Below are positions 44,203 through 54,081 of a stretch of 64,000 nt of DNA, piece by piece. Location of the stretch: positions 23,133 through 87,132 of the forward strand of contig JAFIEM010000003.1 in NCBI GenBank assembly GCA_020832555.1. The letters are read 5' to 3'. Made by a program: the position numbers and the translations under genes. This DNA is from Natronohydrobacter sp. (GTDB lineage: Bacteria; Pseudomonadota; Alphaproteobacteria; Rhodobacterales; Rhodobacteraceae). The stretch's first letter is position 1. The number at the start of each line of letters is the position of its first letter. The notes beneath the pieces are model-generated. The model worked only from the letters and a program-made list of their open reading frames with translations. It ran no database searches and had not been told where the DNA came from.

Positions 44203-46230
44203 TTACTGCAACAGAGGAGTAACGCGCCGGATGGCAACTCGACGGTTGCGCTCTTCCGCTGCAAGTGTGGGAATACGCAGATACCGCTTGCCATAGCCCT
44301 GCACGACCAGGTTCTCCGGCGGGATATCGAAGAATTCGGTCAGTGCCAGTGCAACCGATTCTGCGCGCCGGTCCGATAGCGCCAGATTGAAAGCTGCAGG
44401 TCCGGTTGCATCTGTATGCCCTTCGATCAGGAAGATCTCACGCGGATCAGAGGCAAGCAGACGCTCCATCAGTCGCCCCACCTGCAAGAGTTTCGATGCC
44501 TCTTCCGGGCGTACATTCGCGCGATTGGTCTCGAAGGTGATCGGATCGGGACTCAGAAGCGGCACGAGTTCCCGCACGACGCGTTCTTCGCGGACCTGAC
44601 GCAGCGAAAAGCGGCGGTCGAGCGCGCGTGCATCTGCCTCTGCCTCGCGCAGAAGGGCAATGGCGAGTTCCGGGTCGGTGCGCGGTGTAATGCGCAATTC
44701 GCGCGTGCGCGGCGGCGGCAGAATCGAAACATCGATTGCCTCAGACGCGCGGGTATCATCCAGCAAGATCACAACCGTCCCGTCGGCAAGCACCCTCTCG
44801 CGCCGCAACACGCGCCCTGTCGCATCGCGGATCGTGATGGTTTCCGTACCGTCCGCGCGCTGCCACCGGGTGCGGGTCGAGCCATCGTCGAAGCGCTCTA
44901 TCCGGCGGGTGGAGCCATCCTGCGGCAGGATCGAATCGTCGTCGCGCCAGAGCGCCAGATCGCCGTCACCGCGATCAACAACCACACGTTCGTCAGACCG
45001 CGCCACTACGCGGTTCTGGTTGATCACCATGCCGACCGCCAGCGCAGAGAGTGCTGCAAGCCCCGCACGCTCAAGGTCGCGACGATTGCTTCTTTCCGGG
45101 CGAGCCTGCGCATCTGCGTCGAAATCAAGCGCCAGGCGCGAGGCAAAATCGTCCCGGCTGGTACGGATCTGGTCGCGCGTGATCGCTTCCTCGGTAATTT
45201 CTGCACCTTCCGTGACTGACTCTTCCAATTCGGGGTCTTCCGGGTCAGACAGGCGCTCGGCCAGCGTGCGGGGCTCGTCAGCCACATCGCTTGCGTCTTG
45301 CTCTGCTCCGACCCCGAGCATTGCGCCCAGCACACCGATCGCCGAGGAAATTTCGGGGGACTGCATCAATTGCTCGATCGCGGCCTGCTGGTCGGTATCC
45401 AGCGCGCGCGGCGCCTCCACAGGCGCTACAACTTCTTCCTCGGGAATGTCCTCGACAATGAGTTCAGGAGCTTCTTCGGCCATTTCCTCTGCTTCGGCGC
45501 GCAAGCGCTGGCGCTCTGCCTCAAGCTGCTCTGCTTCAAGCTGCGCAATATTCGCGTCTCCCCCCTCGGGCGCATCTTCGATCTCTGGCACCTCACCCCT
45601 TTGCAGAGTCTCTAGCATCTGACCCAGTGCGCCCAGCGCATCCTGTTGCGGTTCTGCGCTGTCGGTCAGGTCTTGGTCGTCGCCTGTATCGGCTTCGGGC
45701 GGCTCATCGGATATCTCGGGGGCGTCCGGCAGCTGGTCTTCCTCAGAGGCGTCAGGCAAAGGCTCTGTCTCTTCCTCTGGTGTGTCGGAAAACAACTCCC
45801 CGAGTGCTCCGGCAAGGCCCTCAAGCGGTGTTTCTGCTTCTGGTGCGTCAAGCGCTGGCGCGGCTTCAGACAGATCTTGATCACCCTCCGATCCCGTTGC
45901 GTCAGGCATATCGTGAAGTGCATCGTCAATCTGCTGCAGGATTTCCTGCGCGCGGCCAAGCTGTTCGGCATCAACAACCCTTGCGGCGTCGTCCTCCAGC
46001 AGCAGAACGCAGTCCTCTTGGGTAATATCCGCGGCGCAGCGCGTAATCACTTCCTGAAACGGCGCACAGGACTGAATACCCAGCTCTGACGTCAGGCATT
46101 GCTGGATCGTGGGCGAAAACAGGCCAAGGTCCTCAGCCGTCACTTCAACGCCCTGCGCAGCCACAGCCCCCGACAGGCTTGCAAGCCCCAGGCTTAGGGC
46201 CGTCGTGGTGTAAAGTCTGGGTCTGGTCAT
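44203..46230 (-). CDS. OmpA-family outer-membrane/peptidoglycan-binding protein with acidic low-complexity region
   Basis: 675-residue exported protein. A signal peptide (LGLASLSGAVAAQG, about residues 14-27) is followed by a cysteine-containing region (Cys45, 55, 64, 73) and a long acidic Glu/Asp/Pro/Ala-rich stretch (about 105-370). A hydrophobic segment follows (LAALSALAVGMVI, about 390-403), then a basic strand-rich part, and finally an OmpA C-terminal domain (DPITFETNRANVRPEE...FLIEGHTDATGPAAFNLALSDRRAESVAL, about 562-665) that binds peptidoglycan. The acidic linker may bind calcium or span the periplasm. It appears to be a single-gene unit with its own terminator. Confidence 0.85.
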   Translation of the reverse strand: MTRPRLYTTTALSLGLASLSGAVAAQGVEVTAEDLGLFSPTIQQCLTSELGIQSCAPFQEVITRCAADITQEDCVLLLEDDAARVVDAEQLGRAQEILQQIDDALHDMPDATGSEGDQDLSEAAPALDAPEAETPLEGLAGALGELFSDTPEEETEPLPDASEEDQLPDAPEISDEPPEADTGDDQDLTDSAEPQQDALGALGQMLETLQRGEVPEIEDAPEGGDANIAQLEAEQLEAERQRLRAEAEEMAEEAPELIVEDIPEEEVVAPVEAPRALDTDQQAAIEQLMQSPEISSAIGVLGAMLGVGAEQDASDVADEPRTLAERLSDPEDPELEESVTEGAEITEEAITRDQIRTSRDDFASRLALDFDADAQARPERSNRRDLERAGLAALSALAVGMVINQNRVVARSDERVVVDRGDGDLALWRDDDSILPQDGSTRRIERFDDGSTRTRWQRADGTETITIRDATGRVLRRERVLADGTVVILLDDTRASEAIDVSILPPPRTRELRITPRTDPELAIALLREAEADARALDRRFSLRQVREERVVRELVPLLSPDPITFETNRANVRPEEASKLLQVGRLMERLLASDPREIFLIEGHTDATGPAAFNLALSDRRAESVALALTEFFDIPPENLVVQGYGKRYLRIPTLAAEERNRRVAIRRVTPLLQ

Positions 46231-46480
46231 CTGATAGTCCTCCGATAAACCCCGAAAATGCCTGCCGCTGCTACCAATCTCACGGCAAGACAGCCGCGTG
46301 GAAGTGACCAGAATGGCAGATATATCCTATGCATAATGCGCAGAAGGGTGCAGAGGTTCCAAATTACAGAATCGTGTTTGCTTCCACAGGGAAACGCGGC
46401 ACAGCGGGCCGGTGATCCTCCTGGTCTGATCCGGCCTTTGGCCGTTTGAAATTTCCGTAGCCCCGCCATACATTCGCAAC
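46231..46480. other. intergenic spacer between the OmpA-family gene and imuA
   Basis: 250-base divergent spacer. It must hold the promoters of both neighbours. I see no perfect LexA-type direct repeat (GTTC-N7-GTTC or its complement) here; the nearest such site lies at 46951 inside imuA. Confidence 0.5.
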
Positions 46481-47065
46481 ATGTTTCCTGAATTGCCGCC
46501 TGTCCTGTTGCTGCGTAGCGCCCGCGTCCACGAGGTCTGCGGCCCCGGCGCGACAGCCTTTGCCGCGATCACGGCAGCGCGAATCGGCGGCGATATTCTC
46601 TGGATCGGTGGCGGATGGCATTCCGAGGCGCTGCATCCGCCGGGACTGTTGGTTTTCATGGACCCGGCGCGGCTGCTGGTTGCTCGGACCCCAAGCCAGG
46701 CTGACAGCCTTGCCGTCGCAGAGGAAGCGCTCAGGGATGGCGGCCCGGCGCTTGTCGTGGTCGAGATCACCCGCCCGCTTGATCTGCGCGAGGGGCGGCG
46801 GTTGCAATTGGCGGCCAAGACAGGCGGCGCGACGGGGCTGTGTCTGATTTCCGAAGGCATGGGATCGAACGCCGCCGAAACCCGCTGGCATGCCGCGCCG
46901 GTCTTTGATCACAGCGGCGACTCGACTCTCATGCGCTGGGAAGTTATTAAGAACAAATCGGGAACAACTGGGGCCTGGCATGTTCGATGGGATGAACAGA
47001 CACGTCATCTGCATGTGGTTTCCCCGGCTGGCGAGCGACCGGGCCCTGCGGGTCTGCCCGGTTGA
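46481..47065 (+). CDS. imuA: ImuA-like SOS mutagenesis protein
   Basis: 194-residue RecA/SulA-like accessory protein of the ImuA-ImuB-DnaE2 translesion machinery. The core (VHEVCGPGATAFAAITAARIGGDILWIGG, about residues 12-40) and the C-terminal TRWHAAPVFD...LMRWEVIKNKSGTTGAWHVRWD match ImuA of Rhodobacteraceae. It overlaps the chosen imuB start by 86 bases, so either imuB starts further downstream or the overlap is real. ImuA is thought to connect RecA filaments with the mutasome. Confidence 0.85.
   Translation: MFPELPPVLLLRSARVHEVCGPGATAFAAITAARIGGDILWIGGGWHSEALHPPGLLVFMDPARLLVARTPSQADSLAVAEEALRDGGPALVVVEITRPLDLREGRRLQLAAKTGGATGLCLISEGMGSNAAETRWHAAPVFDHSGDSTLMRWEVIKNKSGTTGAWHVRWDEQTRHLHVVSPAGERPGPAGLPG
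46951..46965 (-). promoter_or_regulatory. candidate LexA (SOS) box upstream of imuB
   Basis: GTTC-N7-GTTC on the minus strand (GAAC at 46951-46954 and 46962-46965 on plus), the alphaproteobacterial LexA motif, 14 bases before the imuB start. It lies in imuA codons for KNKSGT, a segment conserved in the protein family, so coincidence is possible. Confidence 0.45.
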
Positions 47066-48440
47066 CGGCCCCTTCGCGCTGGTGGCACGGCAGGGCAATG
47101 CCGAACGGCTGTATTGCGTCAACGAGGCCGCCAGACGCGCCGGGCTTGACCGGGGCATGGGACTGGCCGATGCCCTCGCCTTTTGCCCGGACCTGATCAG
47201 CCGCCCCGCCACGCCCGAGCAGGATGCCCGGTTTCTGACGGCGCTGCGCCGCTGGGCTTTGCGCTGGTGCCCCTGGGTCGGCCTTGAGCCCCCCGACGGG
47301 CTGGTGCTGGATATTACCGGTGCCGCGCATCTGTGGGGGGGTGAGGCGGCGATGCTGGCCGATATGCGCGCCCGCGCGGCAGCGATGGGACTGGCGCTGC
47401 GGCTGGGGTCAGGGGATACGCGGGGCGCGGCCTGGGCCTACGCGCATTACGGCGAGGGGAAACAGCCGCTGGAGACCCTGCCCGCAGCAGCCCTGCGGCT
47501 GGATGCGGACACCTGCACCGCACTTGAACGTATGGGCCTGCGTCGCATCGGCGATCTGGCCGGAGCACCACGCGCGCCGCTGGCCCGCCGTTTTGGCCCC
47601 GGCCTGCTGATGCGGCTGGATCAGGCGCTGGGTCAGATGTCCGAGCCGCTCACCCCCGCGCCCGAACCGGTGCATTACGGGGTGCGCCTGAGCCTGCCCG
47701 AGCCCATTGGCCTGCTGGGCGATGTCATGGCGGGCACCGAACGCCTGCTCGGCGCGCTCTGCATGAAGTTGCACGCGCAGGAGGCGGGCGCGCGACGGCT
47801 GGTGTTGACCCTGCGCCGCGTCGATCAGGGCAGTCAGCAGGTGGAACTGCGTCTGGCCGCGCCGATGCGCGATGCAGCACGCATATTGCCGCTGTTCGAG
47901 CGCGGTCTGGCCGAGGTCGATGCCGGTTTCGGCATTGACCAGATCCGTCTTGAGGCCACGCTGGTCGAGCCGCTTGCCACGCAGCAGATGGGGCTGGGCG
48001 CGGCACCGCAACAGGGGGACCGGCTGAGCGATCTGATCACCCGGATCGGCACCCGGATCGGGCTGGAGAATGTGCTGCGCTTCCTGCCCGCTGACAGCCA
48101 TATTCCCGAACGCAGTTTCCTGATCGCCCCGGCGGCCCATAGCGCGCCCGAAACCGGCTGGCGCAGCACCCCGCCCCGGCCCCTGCGCCTGTTTGCGCCC
48201 GAACCCATCGCCGCCAATGGCAGCGCCCCCCCGGCGCGGTTTCACTGGCGACGCATGGTCCTGCACACGGCGCGCGCGATCGGGCCGGAACGCATCGCTC
48301 CGGAATGGTGGCTGGAGGATGAAGGCTGGCGCCACGGCCTGCGCGATTACTGGCGCATCGAGACCCGGCAGGGCCGACGGTTATGGCTGTTTCACACGCC
48401 GCAAAACCCCGGCTGGTTCGTGCAGGGAGAATTCGCATGA
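46980..48440 (+). CDS. imuB: ImuB, Y-family polymerase-like mutasome protein
   Basis: 486-residue protein with a Y-family-like N-terminus (HVICMWFPRLASDRALR, about 7-23; NEAARRAGLDRGMGLADALAFCPDL) and a helix-hairpin-helix region (ALERMGLRRIGDLAGAPRAPLARRFG). It also has a little-finger-like region and a C-terminal tail. The acidic triad that Y-family polymerases need is not evident, as for other ImuB proteins, which act as an adapter between ImuA, DnaE2 and the beta clamp. The start at 46980 (MFDGMNRH) or 46992 (MNRH) is uncertain. The stop overlaps dnaE2 by four bases. Confidence 0.88.
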   Translation: MFDGMNRHVICMWFPRLASDRALRVCPVDGPFALVARQGNAERLYCVNEAARRAGLDRGMGLADALAFCPDLISRPATPEQDARFLTALRRWALRWCPWVGLEPPDGLVLDITGAAHLWGGEAAMLADMRARAAAMGLALRLGSGDTRGAAWAYAHYGEGKQPLETLPAAALRLDADTCTALERMGLRRIGDLAGAPRAPLARRFGPGLLMRLDQALGQMSEPLTPAPEPVHYGVRLSLPEPIGLLGDVMAGTERLLGALCMKLHAQEAGARRLVLTLRRVDQGSQQVELRLAAPMRDAARILPLFERGLAEVDAGFGIDQIRLEATLVEPLATQQMGLGAAPQQGDRLSDLITRIGTRIGLENVLRFLPADSHIPERSFLIAPAAHSAPETGWRSTPPRPLRLFAPEPIAANGSAPPARFHWRRMVLHTARAIGPERIAPEWWLEDEGWRHGLRDYWRIETRQGRRLWLFHTPQNPGWFVQGEFA

Positions 48441-51400
48441 GCTATGCCGAGCTTTGCGTGACCTCGAATTTCACCTTTCTGCGGGGGGCGTCGCACCCTG
48501 AGGAACTGGTTCTGCGCGCCGCCGAACTGGGGCTGACGGCGCTGGCCATCACCGACCGCAACAGCCTGGCCGGGGTGGTGCGGGCCTGGTCAGCGCTGAA
48601 AACGCTTCGCACAGAGGTCGGGCAAAACCTGCGCGTGCGGTCCGGGACGCAGGTGGATGCCTCGTCGCGGCAGGAAGTGGCGGCACGCGAATTGCCCCAT
48701 CCGCCGACGGCAGCGCTGCCCCGGCTGATCGTGGGGGCACGGCTGGTGTTGCGCGATTGCCCGCTGCACTGGCTGGCTTTGCCCGGTGATCGCGCGGCCT
48801 ATCAACGACTGTCGCGACTGCTGACGCAGGGCAAGCGGCGGGCGGACAAGGGGGAATGTCATCTGGATCTCAGCGATATGGAAACCGGCTGCCGGGGAAT
48901 GATCATGATTGCCCTGCCGCCCGAGGATTGGAGCATGGCCGATCTGTTGCAGGCAGAAGCGCCGATCCGGGCGCTGCAAAGGCGGTATCCGGGGCATGTG
49001 TTTCTGGGGGCCGCGCCGCGCTATGATGGTACCGATCAGGCCTGGTTCAACGCCTGCGCGCAACTGGCCCTGCGCGCCTCGGCGCCCATGGTGGCGCTGG
49101 GGGATGTGCTGATGCATCATGCCGCGCGCCGCCAACTGGCCGATGTGCTGACCTGTCTGCGCAAGGGGCTGACCATCGACCGGATCGGCACCCGCGCCCT
49201 GCCCAATGCCGAGCGCCGCCTGAAAGGCCCGGCCGAGATGGCCCGGCTTTATCGCCACCACCCCGCCGCGATCCGCCGCACGCTGGAGATCGCCGCGCGC
49301 TGCAGCTTCGATCTGGGCGAACTCAGCTACGAATATCCCGACGAGATCTCTCGGGGCGAGTCACCGCAAGAGCGGCTGGAACGGCTGGCGCGCGAGGGGC
49401 TGGCGCGGCGCTATCCGCAAGGTGCGCCATTGCGGGCGCTGGAGTTGATGGCGAAGGAACTGGCGCTGGTGGCGGATCTGAACTACGCCGCCTATTTCCT
49501 GACCGTGCATGACATCGTGACCGAGGCGCGGGCGCGCGGCATCCTGTGTCAGGGGCGTGGTTCGGCGGCCAATTCGATCCTGTGCTATCTGCTGGGCATC
49601 ACCGATGTCAGCCCCGAGATGATCGGCATGGTGGTGGAGCGGTTCATCTCGCGCCATCGCGGCGAGCCGCCTGATATTGATGTCGATTTCGAACATGAGC
49701 GGCGCGAGGAGGTGATCCAGTGGATCTATGAGAGATATGGCCGCCACCGCGCCGGGCTTTGCGCCACGGTGATCCATTTCCGCTCGCGTGCCGCAATCCG
49801 CGAGGTGGGCAAGGTCATGGGGCTGAGCGCCGATGTCACTGCAGCGCTTTCAGGCCAGATCTGGGGCATGTCGAACGGCGGCGCTGACCCCGCGCGCATC
49901 CGCGAACTGGGGCTTGACCCGCGCGACCGCCGACTGGCCCAGACCATCCGCCTGATCCGCGAGATCATCGGCTTTCCACGGCATCTGAGCCAGCATGTCG
50001 GCGGCTTTGTGATCACCAAGGGCCGGCTGGATGAGCTTTGCCCCATCGAGAATGCCGCGATGGAAAATCGCACAGTGATCGAATGGGACAAGGACGATAT
50101 CGACGCGTTGGGCATCCTCAAGGTCGATATCTTGAGCCTTGGCATGCTGACCTGTATCCGCAAGGCGTTCGCGCTGCTGCGCGACCATGAACGGATCGAC
50201 CTGACATTGGCCAGCGTGCCGCAGGAAGACACCGCCACCTATGCAATGCTGCAAAAGGCCGATGCAGTGGGGGTGTTTCAGGTTGAAAGCCGGGCACAGA
50301 TGAATTTCCTGCCGCGCATGAAGCCGCGCTGCTTCTACGATCTGGTGATCGAAGTGGCCATCGTGCGCCCCGGTCCCATTCAGGGCGGCATGGTCAAACC
50401 CTATATCCGCCGCAGGCAGGGGCTGGAAGCGCCCGAACCCTTTGGCCCGGCGCTGGAGGCCGTCACTGCGAAAACCCTGGGCGTGCCGTTGTTTCAGGAA
50501 CAGGCGATGCAAATTGCCGTGGTGGGGGCAGGCTATACACCGGAAGAAGCCGATCAGTTGCGCCGTTCGCTGGCCTCGTTCCGGCGCATGGGCACGATCG
50601 GCCAGCATCGCGAGCGCTTTGTGACCGGCATGCTGGCCAATGGCTATGCCCGCGATATGGCCGAGGCCTGTTTTGCCCAGATCGAGGGCTTCGCCGATTA
50701 CGGTTTCCCTGAAAGCCATGCCGCCGCCTTTGCCATGCTGACCTATGTTTCCTCCTGGCTGAAATGCCACCATCCGGCGATCTTTGCCTGTGCACTGCTG
50801 AATTCCCAGCCGATGGGCTTCTATGCCCCGGCCCAGATCGTGCGCGACGCCCGCGAGCATGGGGTCGAGATCCGGCCGGTCTGCGTGAATCACTCGCAAT
50901 GGGACAACCGGCTGGAACGGCGCGGCGACGGAGCGCTGGCACTGCGGTTGGGCTTTCGTCAGATCAAGGGGTTCCGGCGTGACGATGCCGAATGGATCGT
51001 GCGGGCGCGCGGCAATGGCTACCCTGACCCTGAAAGCCTGTGGCTGCGCGCCGGGGTGCAACCGGCGGTGCTGGAACGGCTGGCCGAGGCTGATGCCTTT
51101 GCCGGGCAAGGCCTGACGCGGCGTGCAGCACTCTGGGCCGTGCGCGCGATCCGGGCACCTGCGCCCTTGCCGCTGTTTGCCGACCCGATCGATGGCGAGG
51201 GGCTGCGCGAGCCTGCCGTGACCCTGCCCACGATGCATCTGGGTGAGGAGATGGTCGAGGATTACCTTGCCCTGCGCCTGAGCCTGCGCGCCCATCCGAT
51301 GGAATTGCTGCGTCCGTCCATGCCCGGCCTGACGGCACATGACATGTTGCTCGAAGTGCCACCGGGGCGGGTCAGCGTATGCGGGCTGGTCATCACCCGG

Positions 51401-51757
51401 CAGCGCCCTGGCACCGCCTCTGGGGTGATCTTCCTGACGCTGGAGGATGAGACCGGGGTCTGCAATGTGGTGGTCTGGCCGCGGGTCAACGACCGCTTCC
51501 GCCGCAGCGTCATGGGCGGGCGGCTGTTGCGTGTCACCGGGCGGCTTGAACGCGAGGGGATCGTCGTGCATCTGATCGCCGATCTGATCGAGGATCTGTC
51601 ACCCCGGCTGGCCGAGCTGGGCCATCCTCTGGCCACGACAGTCGGCACCACTGCCCCGCAAGCCGATGACGCCCCCCGCCCGCCGCGCTATCCGCCTCGC
51701 GCCCATCACCCGCGCGAACAGGCCAAACGACTCTTTCCCAGCCGCGACTTCCATTGA
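48437..51757 (+). CDS. dnaE2: error-prone DNA polymerase DnaE2
   Basis: 1106-residue C-family polymerase for lesion bypass. The order is a PHP domain (YAELCVTSNFTFLRGASHPEELV at residues 3-25), the palm/catalytic region with GRGSAANSILCYLLGITDVSP (about 371-391) and PDIDVDFEHERREEVIQ (about 412-428; catalytic Asp-Asp), finger motifs (VIVRPGPIQGGMVKPYIRRR-type segment, about 644-663), and helix-hairpin-helix plus OB-fold domains (GLVITRQRPGTASGVIFLTLEDETG, about 985-1009). The C-terminus KRLFPSRDFH is typical of DnaE2. It is translationally coupled to imuB. Confidence 0.96.
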   Translation: MSYAELCVTSNFTFLRGASHPEELVLRAAELGLTALAITDRNSLAGVVRAWSALKTLRTEVGQNLRVRSGTQVDASSRQEVAARELPHPPTAALPRLIVGARLVLRDCPLHWLALPGDRAAYQRLSRLLTQGKRRADKGECHLDLSDMETGCRGMIMIALPPEDWSMADLLQAEAPIRALQRRYPGHVFLGAAPRYDGTDQAWFNACAQLALRASAPMVALGDVLMHHAARRQLADVLTCLRKGLTIDRIGTRALPNAERRLKGPAEMARLYRHHPAAIRRTLEIAARCSFDLGELSYEYPDEISRGESPQERLERLAREGLARRYPQGAPLRALELMAKELALVADLNYAAYFLTVHDIVTEARARGILCQGRGSAANSILCYLLGITDVSPEMIGMVVERFISRHRGEPPDIDVDFEHERREEVIQWIYERYGRHRAGLCATVIHFRSRAAIREVGKVMGLSADVTAALSGQIWGMSNGGADPARIRELGLDPRDRRLAQTIRLIREIIGFPRHLSQHVGGFVITKGRLDELCPIENAAMENRTVIEWDKDDIDALGILKVDILSLGMLTCIRKAFALLRDHERIDLTLASVPQEDTATYAMLQKADAVGVFQVESRAQMNFLPRMKPRCFYDLVIEVAIVRPGPIQGGMVKPYIRRRQGLEAPEPFGPALEAVTAKTLGVPLFQEQAMQIAVVGAGYTPEEADQLRRSLASFRRMGTIGQHRERFVTGMLANGYARDMAEACFAQIEGFADYGFPESHAAAFAMLTYVSSWLKCHHPAIFACALLNSQPMGFYAPAQIVRDAREHGVEIRPVCVNHSQWDNRLERRGDGALALRLGFRQIKGFRRDDAEWIVRARGNGYPDPESLWLRAGVQPAVLERLAEADAFAGQGLTRRAALWAVRAIRAPAPLPLFADPIDGEGLREPAVTLPTMHLGEEMVEDYLALRLSLRAHPMELLRPSMPGLTAHDMLLEVPPGRVSVCGLVITRQRPGTASGVIFLTLEDETGVCNVVVWPRVNDRFRRSVMGGRLLRVTGRLEREGIVVHLIADLIEDLSPRLAELGHPLATTVGTTAPQADDAPRPPRYPPRAHHPREQAKRLFPSRDFH

Positions 51758-51964
51758 CGAACGCGCCGGGGGCTATCTGGATCGATTGCACAAACGGATC
51801 GGGCATTTCACGATGCCAACCAACTTCCCGGCGCAGTTCACCTTGGACCCGCGTCAGAGCCACTGGCGGGCGTTGCTATGAAATCGCATCGTCTTGGTGT
51901 CCGACCTGCCGCAGGCGAGAGCGCAGCATCGTCGCAGATACATGTCGCTTGTTTTTGCCGCGCA

Positions 51965-52450
51965 TCAGCTCTTGGGCAGATCCAGTTTCAGCCAGTAATC
52001 CAGTGACAGCCGACCCGGCCCTTGCGCGAGTGTGACCAGAAGCGCTGTCGCCCAGAGCCCATGCGTGACCCAAGCACCGGGGAAAACGAAAATCTGGATC
52101 ACAGCCGTCATGATCAACAACCCCAGCGCCGAAATGCGCGAGAAGAGGCCGAGGATCAGCAGTACAGGCAGAACATGTTCGGCCACAGTCGCAAGAACAG
52201 CCGCCGGTGCAGGCGGGACCAGTGGCAGGGCATAGACATGCTCGAACAGAAAATAAGTCGAGTCCTTGATCGAGAAGCCTTCGACCTTGGTGCGGGCCGA
52301 TTGCCAGAACACGACAGCGGGAAAGACGCGCGCGGCGATCTGGACCAGATCTTGCGGGATATGGCCCGCCAGCGCATTGGCATGCCGGATCAGGGCGCGG
52401 CTGCGTGCAACGACACCTTGTGCGGAAGAGGTATTAACAGAATGGGTCAT
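51965..52450 (-). CDS. DoxX-family membrane protein of the bufferin operon
   Basis: 161-residue inner-membrane protein with four hydrophobic segments (about 38-52, 80-96, 103-122, 128-145) and the DoxX-like start [19 protein letters not shown]. DoxX proteins often accompany bufA-bufB-bufC operons, perhaps in redox or quinone handling for the peptide or for the modification. It overlaps bufC by four bases and is last in the operon. It converges with dnaE2; the 207-base spacer between them shows no clear gene. Confidence 0.85.
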   Translation of the reverse strand: MTHSVNTSSAQGVVARSRALIRHANALAGHIPQDLVQIAARVFPAVVFWQSARTKVEGFSIKDSTYFLFEHVYALPLVPPAPAAVLATVAEHVLPVLLILGLFSRISALGLLIMTAVIQIFVFPGAWVTHGLWATALLVTLAQGPGRLSLDYWLKLDLPKS

Positions 52451-53187
52451 TCGGAGCCTCCGGTGGCGATGATCAATCCATGGCGCAACAGCAAGGTCAG
52501 CGCCGGGGTGGGGTCTGCGTGGCCTGCCGCCGGGCCAAGGGGCTCGCCTTGGTGCAGGGCCGTCAGAACAGCATGGGTGCCTGCATCGAGCGGCTCGACA
52601 ATCACGCTGAAATCGGGCCTGCGTGCGATCAGGGCATGATCGGGACCAGAGGTGATGGGCGCGCGCCGCGCGTCTGGTTGGTGAGCACGCCAGATCTGCA
52701 CAGTGGGCAGGGGAGAGGTGAACAGCGTCACCGAAGGGTGCAGGGTAAGGCGCAGCGCTTCGGGCTGGGCTGCGCTCAGCGCCTCGGGCGCAACCGGATC
52801 GGCATCGGCGGCGTGACTGGCCTGCCCGCGCGCATATTCCAGCCGCGCAACATCGGGCAGATATGGCAGATGGGCGACCGGTGGGAAATGCTCCAGAAAC
52901 GCTGCGAAATCAGCGCCCCAATACAACAGGACCGGATCGCGGGGAGGAGCGACAGCGATGAAGGCGCGCGCCAGAGCCGCGAAGAACGCGGGGCCGACCA
53001 GGTGTTCGATGACGGGAAAGCGGGCGCCAAGCGCGCGGGTCAGGCTGTGCTGGACATTGTTGCGATAGACCTTGAAACGCTGCGTGACCTCAGACGGATC
53101 AGGCGCGGTCAGTCCGGCAGGGAAATCTGCCGCCCAAAGGGCCGCATGAAAGGCGCGCTCGATGGCGCTATGGCCCTCAGGCGGCAT
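52447..53187 (-). CDS. bufC: BufC, partner protein of the MNIO enzyme (DUF2063 / HvfC family)
   Basis: 246-residue cytoplasmic protein with an N-terminal DUF2063 domain (ERAFHAALW...[37 protein letters not shown], about residues 9-90; [12 protein letters not shown] and [13 protein letters not shown] follow) and a less conserved C-terminal domain. It should act with BufB to bind the precursor and hold it for modification. The start at 53187 (MPPEGHS) overlaps bufB by 11 bases; the longer frame lies inside bufB. Confidence 0.87.
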   Translation of the reverse strand: MPPEGHSAIERAFHAALWAADFPAGLTAPDPSEVTQRFKVYRNNVQHSLTRALGARFPVIEHLVGPAFFAALARAFIAVAPPRDPVLLYWGADFAAFLEHFPPVAHLPYLPDVARLEYARGQASHAADADPVAPEALSAAQPEALRLTLHPSVTLFTSPLPTVQIWRAHQPDARRAPITSGPDHALIARRPDFSVIVEPLDAGTHAVLTALHQGEPLGPAAGHADPTPALTLLLRHGLIIATGGSE

Positions 53188-54028
53188 AGGGCCGGTCCTT
53201 TCCGGTGCGCTCCAGCAGGCTCTGTGCGCGTTTGGCCTCACTCAGCAAGGTCGCGAATTCGGGCACATCATTATCCCATTCGATCAGCGTGGGCAGCGGG
53301 CCAGTGCGCGCCAGCACTTCGGCGTAGAGTGCCCAGACGGGATCAGCCACTCGCGCGCCGTGGCTGTCGATCAAGAGCGCACCAGAGGGCAGATCTTCGC
53401 AGTCATGCCCGGCCAGATGAATTTCGCCCACTGCCTCCAACGGGAACGCGGCAAGATAAGCGCGGGCGTCAAAACGGTGATTGGTGGCCGACACAAAGAC
53501 ATTGTTGACGTCCAGCAGCAGTCCGCAGCCGGTGCGCCGGGTGATCTCGGTCAGGAAATCCGTCTCTGACCATGTCGAGCTTGCGAATGTGACATAGGTC
53601 GCGGGGTTCTCCAGCAGCATACGGCGGCCCAGAACCTCCTGCACCTGATCGATATGGACGCAGATGGTGGCGAGGGTCTCATCCGTATAGGGCAGCGGCA
53701 GCAGGTCATTGAGCCATGCCGCCCCGTGGCTCGACCAGGCCAGATGTTCGGAAAAACTCTCAGGCTGGTAGTGATCGGTCAGCTTGCGTAAACGCGCCAG
53801 ATGGTCAGCGTCCAACCCGCCCGCTCCGCCGATGGACAGCCCCACCCCATGTATCGACAGCGCATGATCAGCGCGCAACGCGCGTAGCATGGCATGGGCG
53901 GCCCCGCCATCGCCCATGTAATTCTCGGCATGCACCTCGTAAAACCCGATCGAGTGCGATGCGGCCATGATGTCGCGGAAATGCTCGGGTTTGAAGCCAA
54001 GGCCCGTGCTCTGGGGAAGCTGTTGCAT
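53177..54028 (-). CDS. bufB: BufB, multinuclear non-heme iron oxidase (MNIO, DUF692)
   Basis: 283-residue TIM-barrel enzyme of the DUF692/MNIO family that modifies cysteines of bufferin precursors. Iron-ligand segments are all visible: [18 protein letters not shown] (about residues 31-41), SIHGVGLS (about 59-66), [30 protein letters not shown] (about 175-186), [16 protein letters not shown] and TLIEWDND. Characterised bufferin enzymes turn cysteine into a thiooxazole that binds copper. It lies between the precursor gene and bufC. Confidence 0.92.
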   Translation of the reverse strand: MQQLPQSTGLGFKPEHFRDIMAASHSIGFYEVHAENYMGDGGAAHAMLRALRADHALSIHGVGLSIGGAGGLDADHLARLRKLTDHYQPESFSEHLAWSSHGAAWLNDLLPLPYTDETLATICVHIDQVQEVLGRRMLLENPATYVTFASSTWSETDFLTEITRRTGCGLLLDVNNVFVSATNHRFDARAYLAAFPLEAVGEIHLAGHDCEDLPSGALLIDSHGARVADPVWALYAEVLARTGPLPTLIEWDNDVPEFATLLSEAKRAQSLLERTGKDRPYAA

Positions 54029-54081
54029 GTCTCTCTCCCGGAAATGATGCGGGGCGGGGAGTGCCCCGCACCAAAGCCTGA

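Noticed and set aside
49850..51571. A 573-codon minus-strand open frame opposite dnaE2
   Set aside because: Antisense shadow of a certain polymerase gene; no protein similarity recognised.
51666..51881. A frame across and beyond the end of dnaE2 that reads protein-like (…LDRLHKRIGHFTMPTNFP…HWRALL)
   Set aside because: It overlaps the certain dnaE2 C-terminus in another frame, has no start of its own after 51757, and I cannot match it to a family. It might be the tail of a lost gene but cannot be supported.
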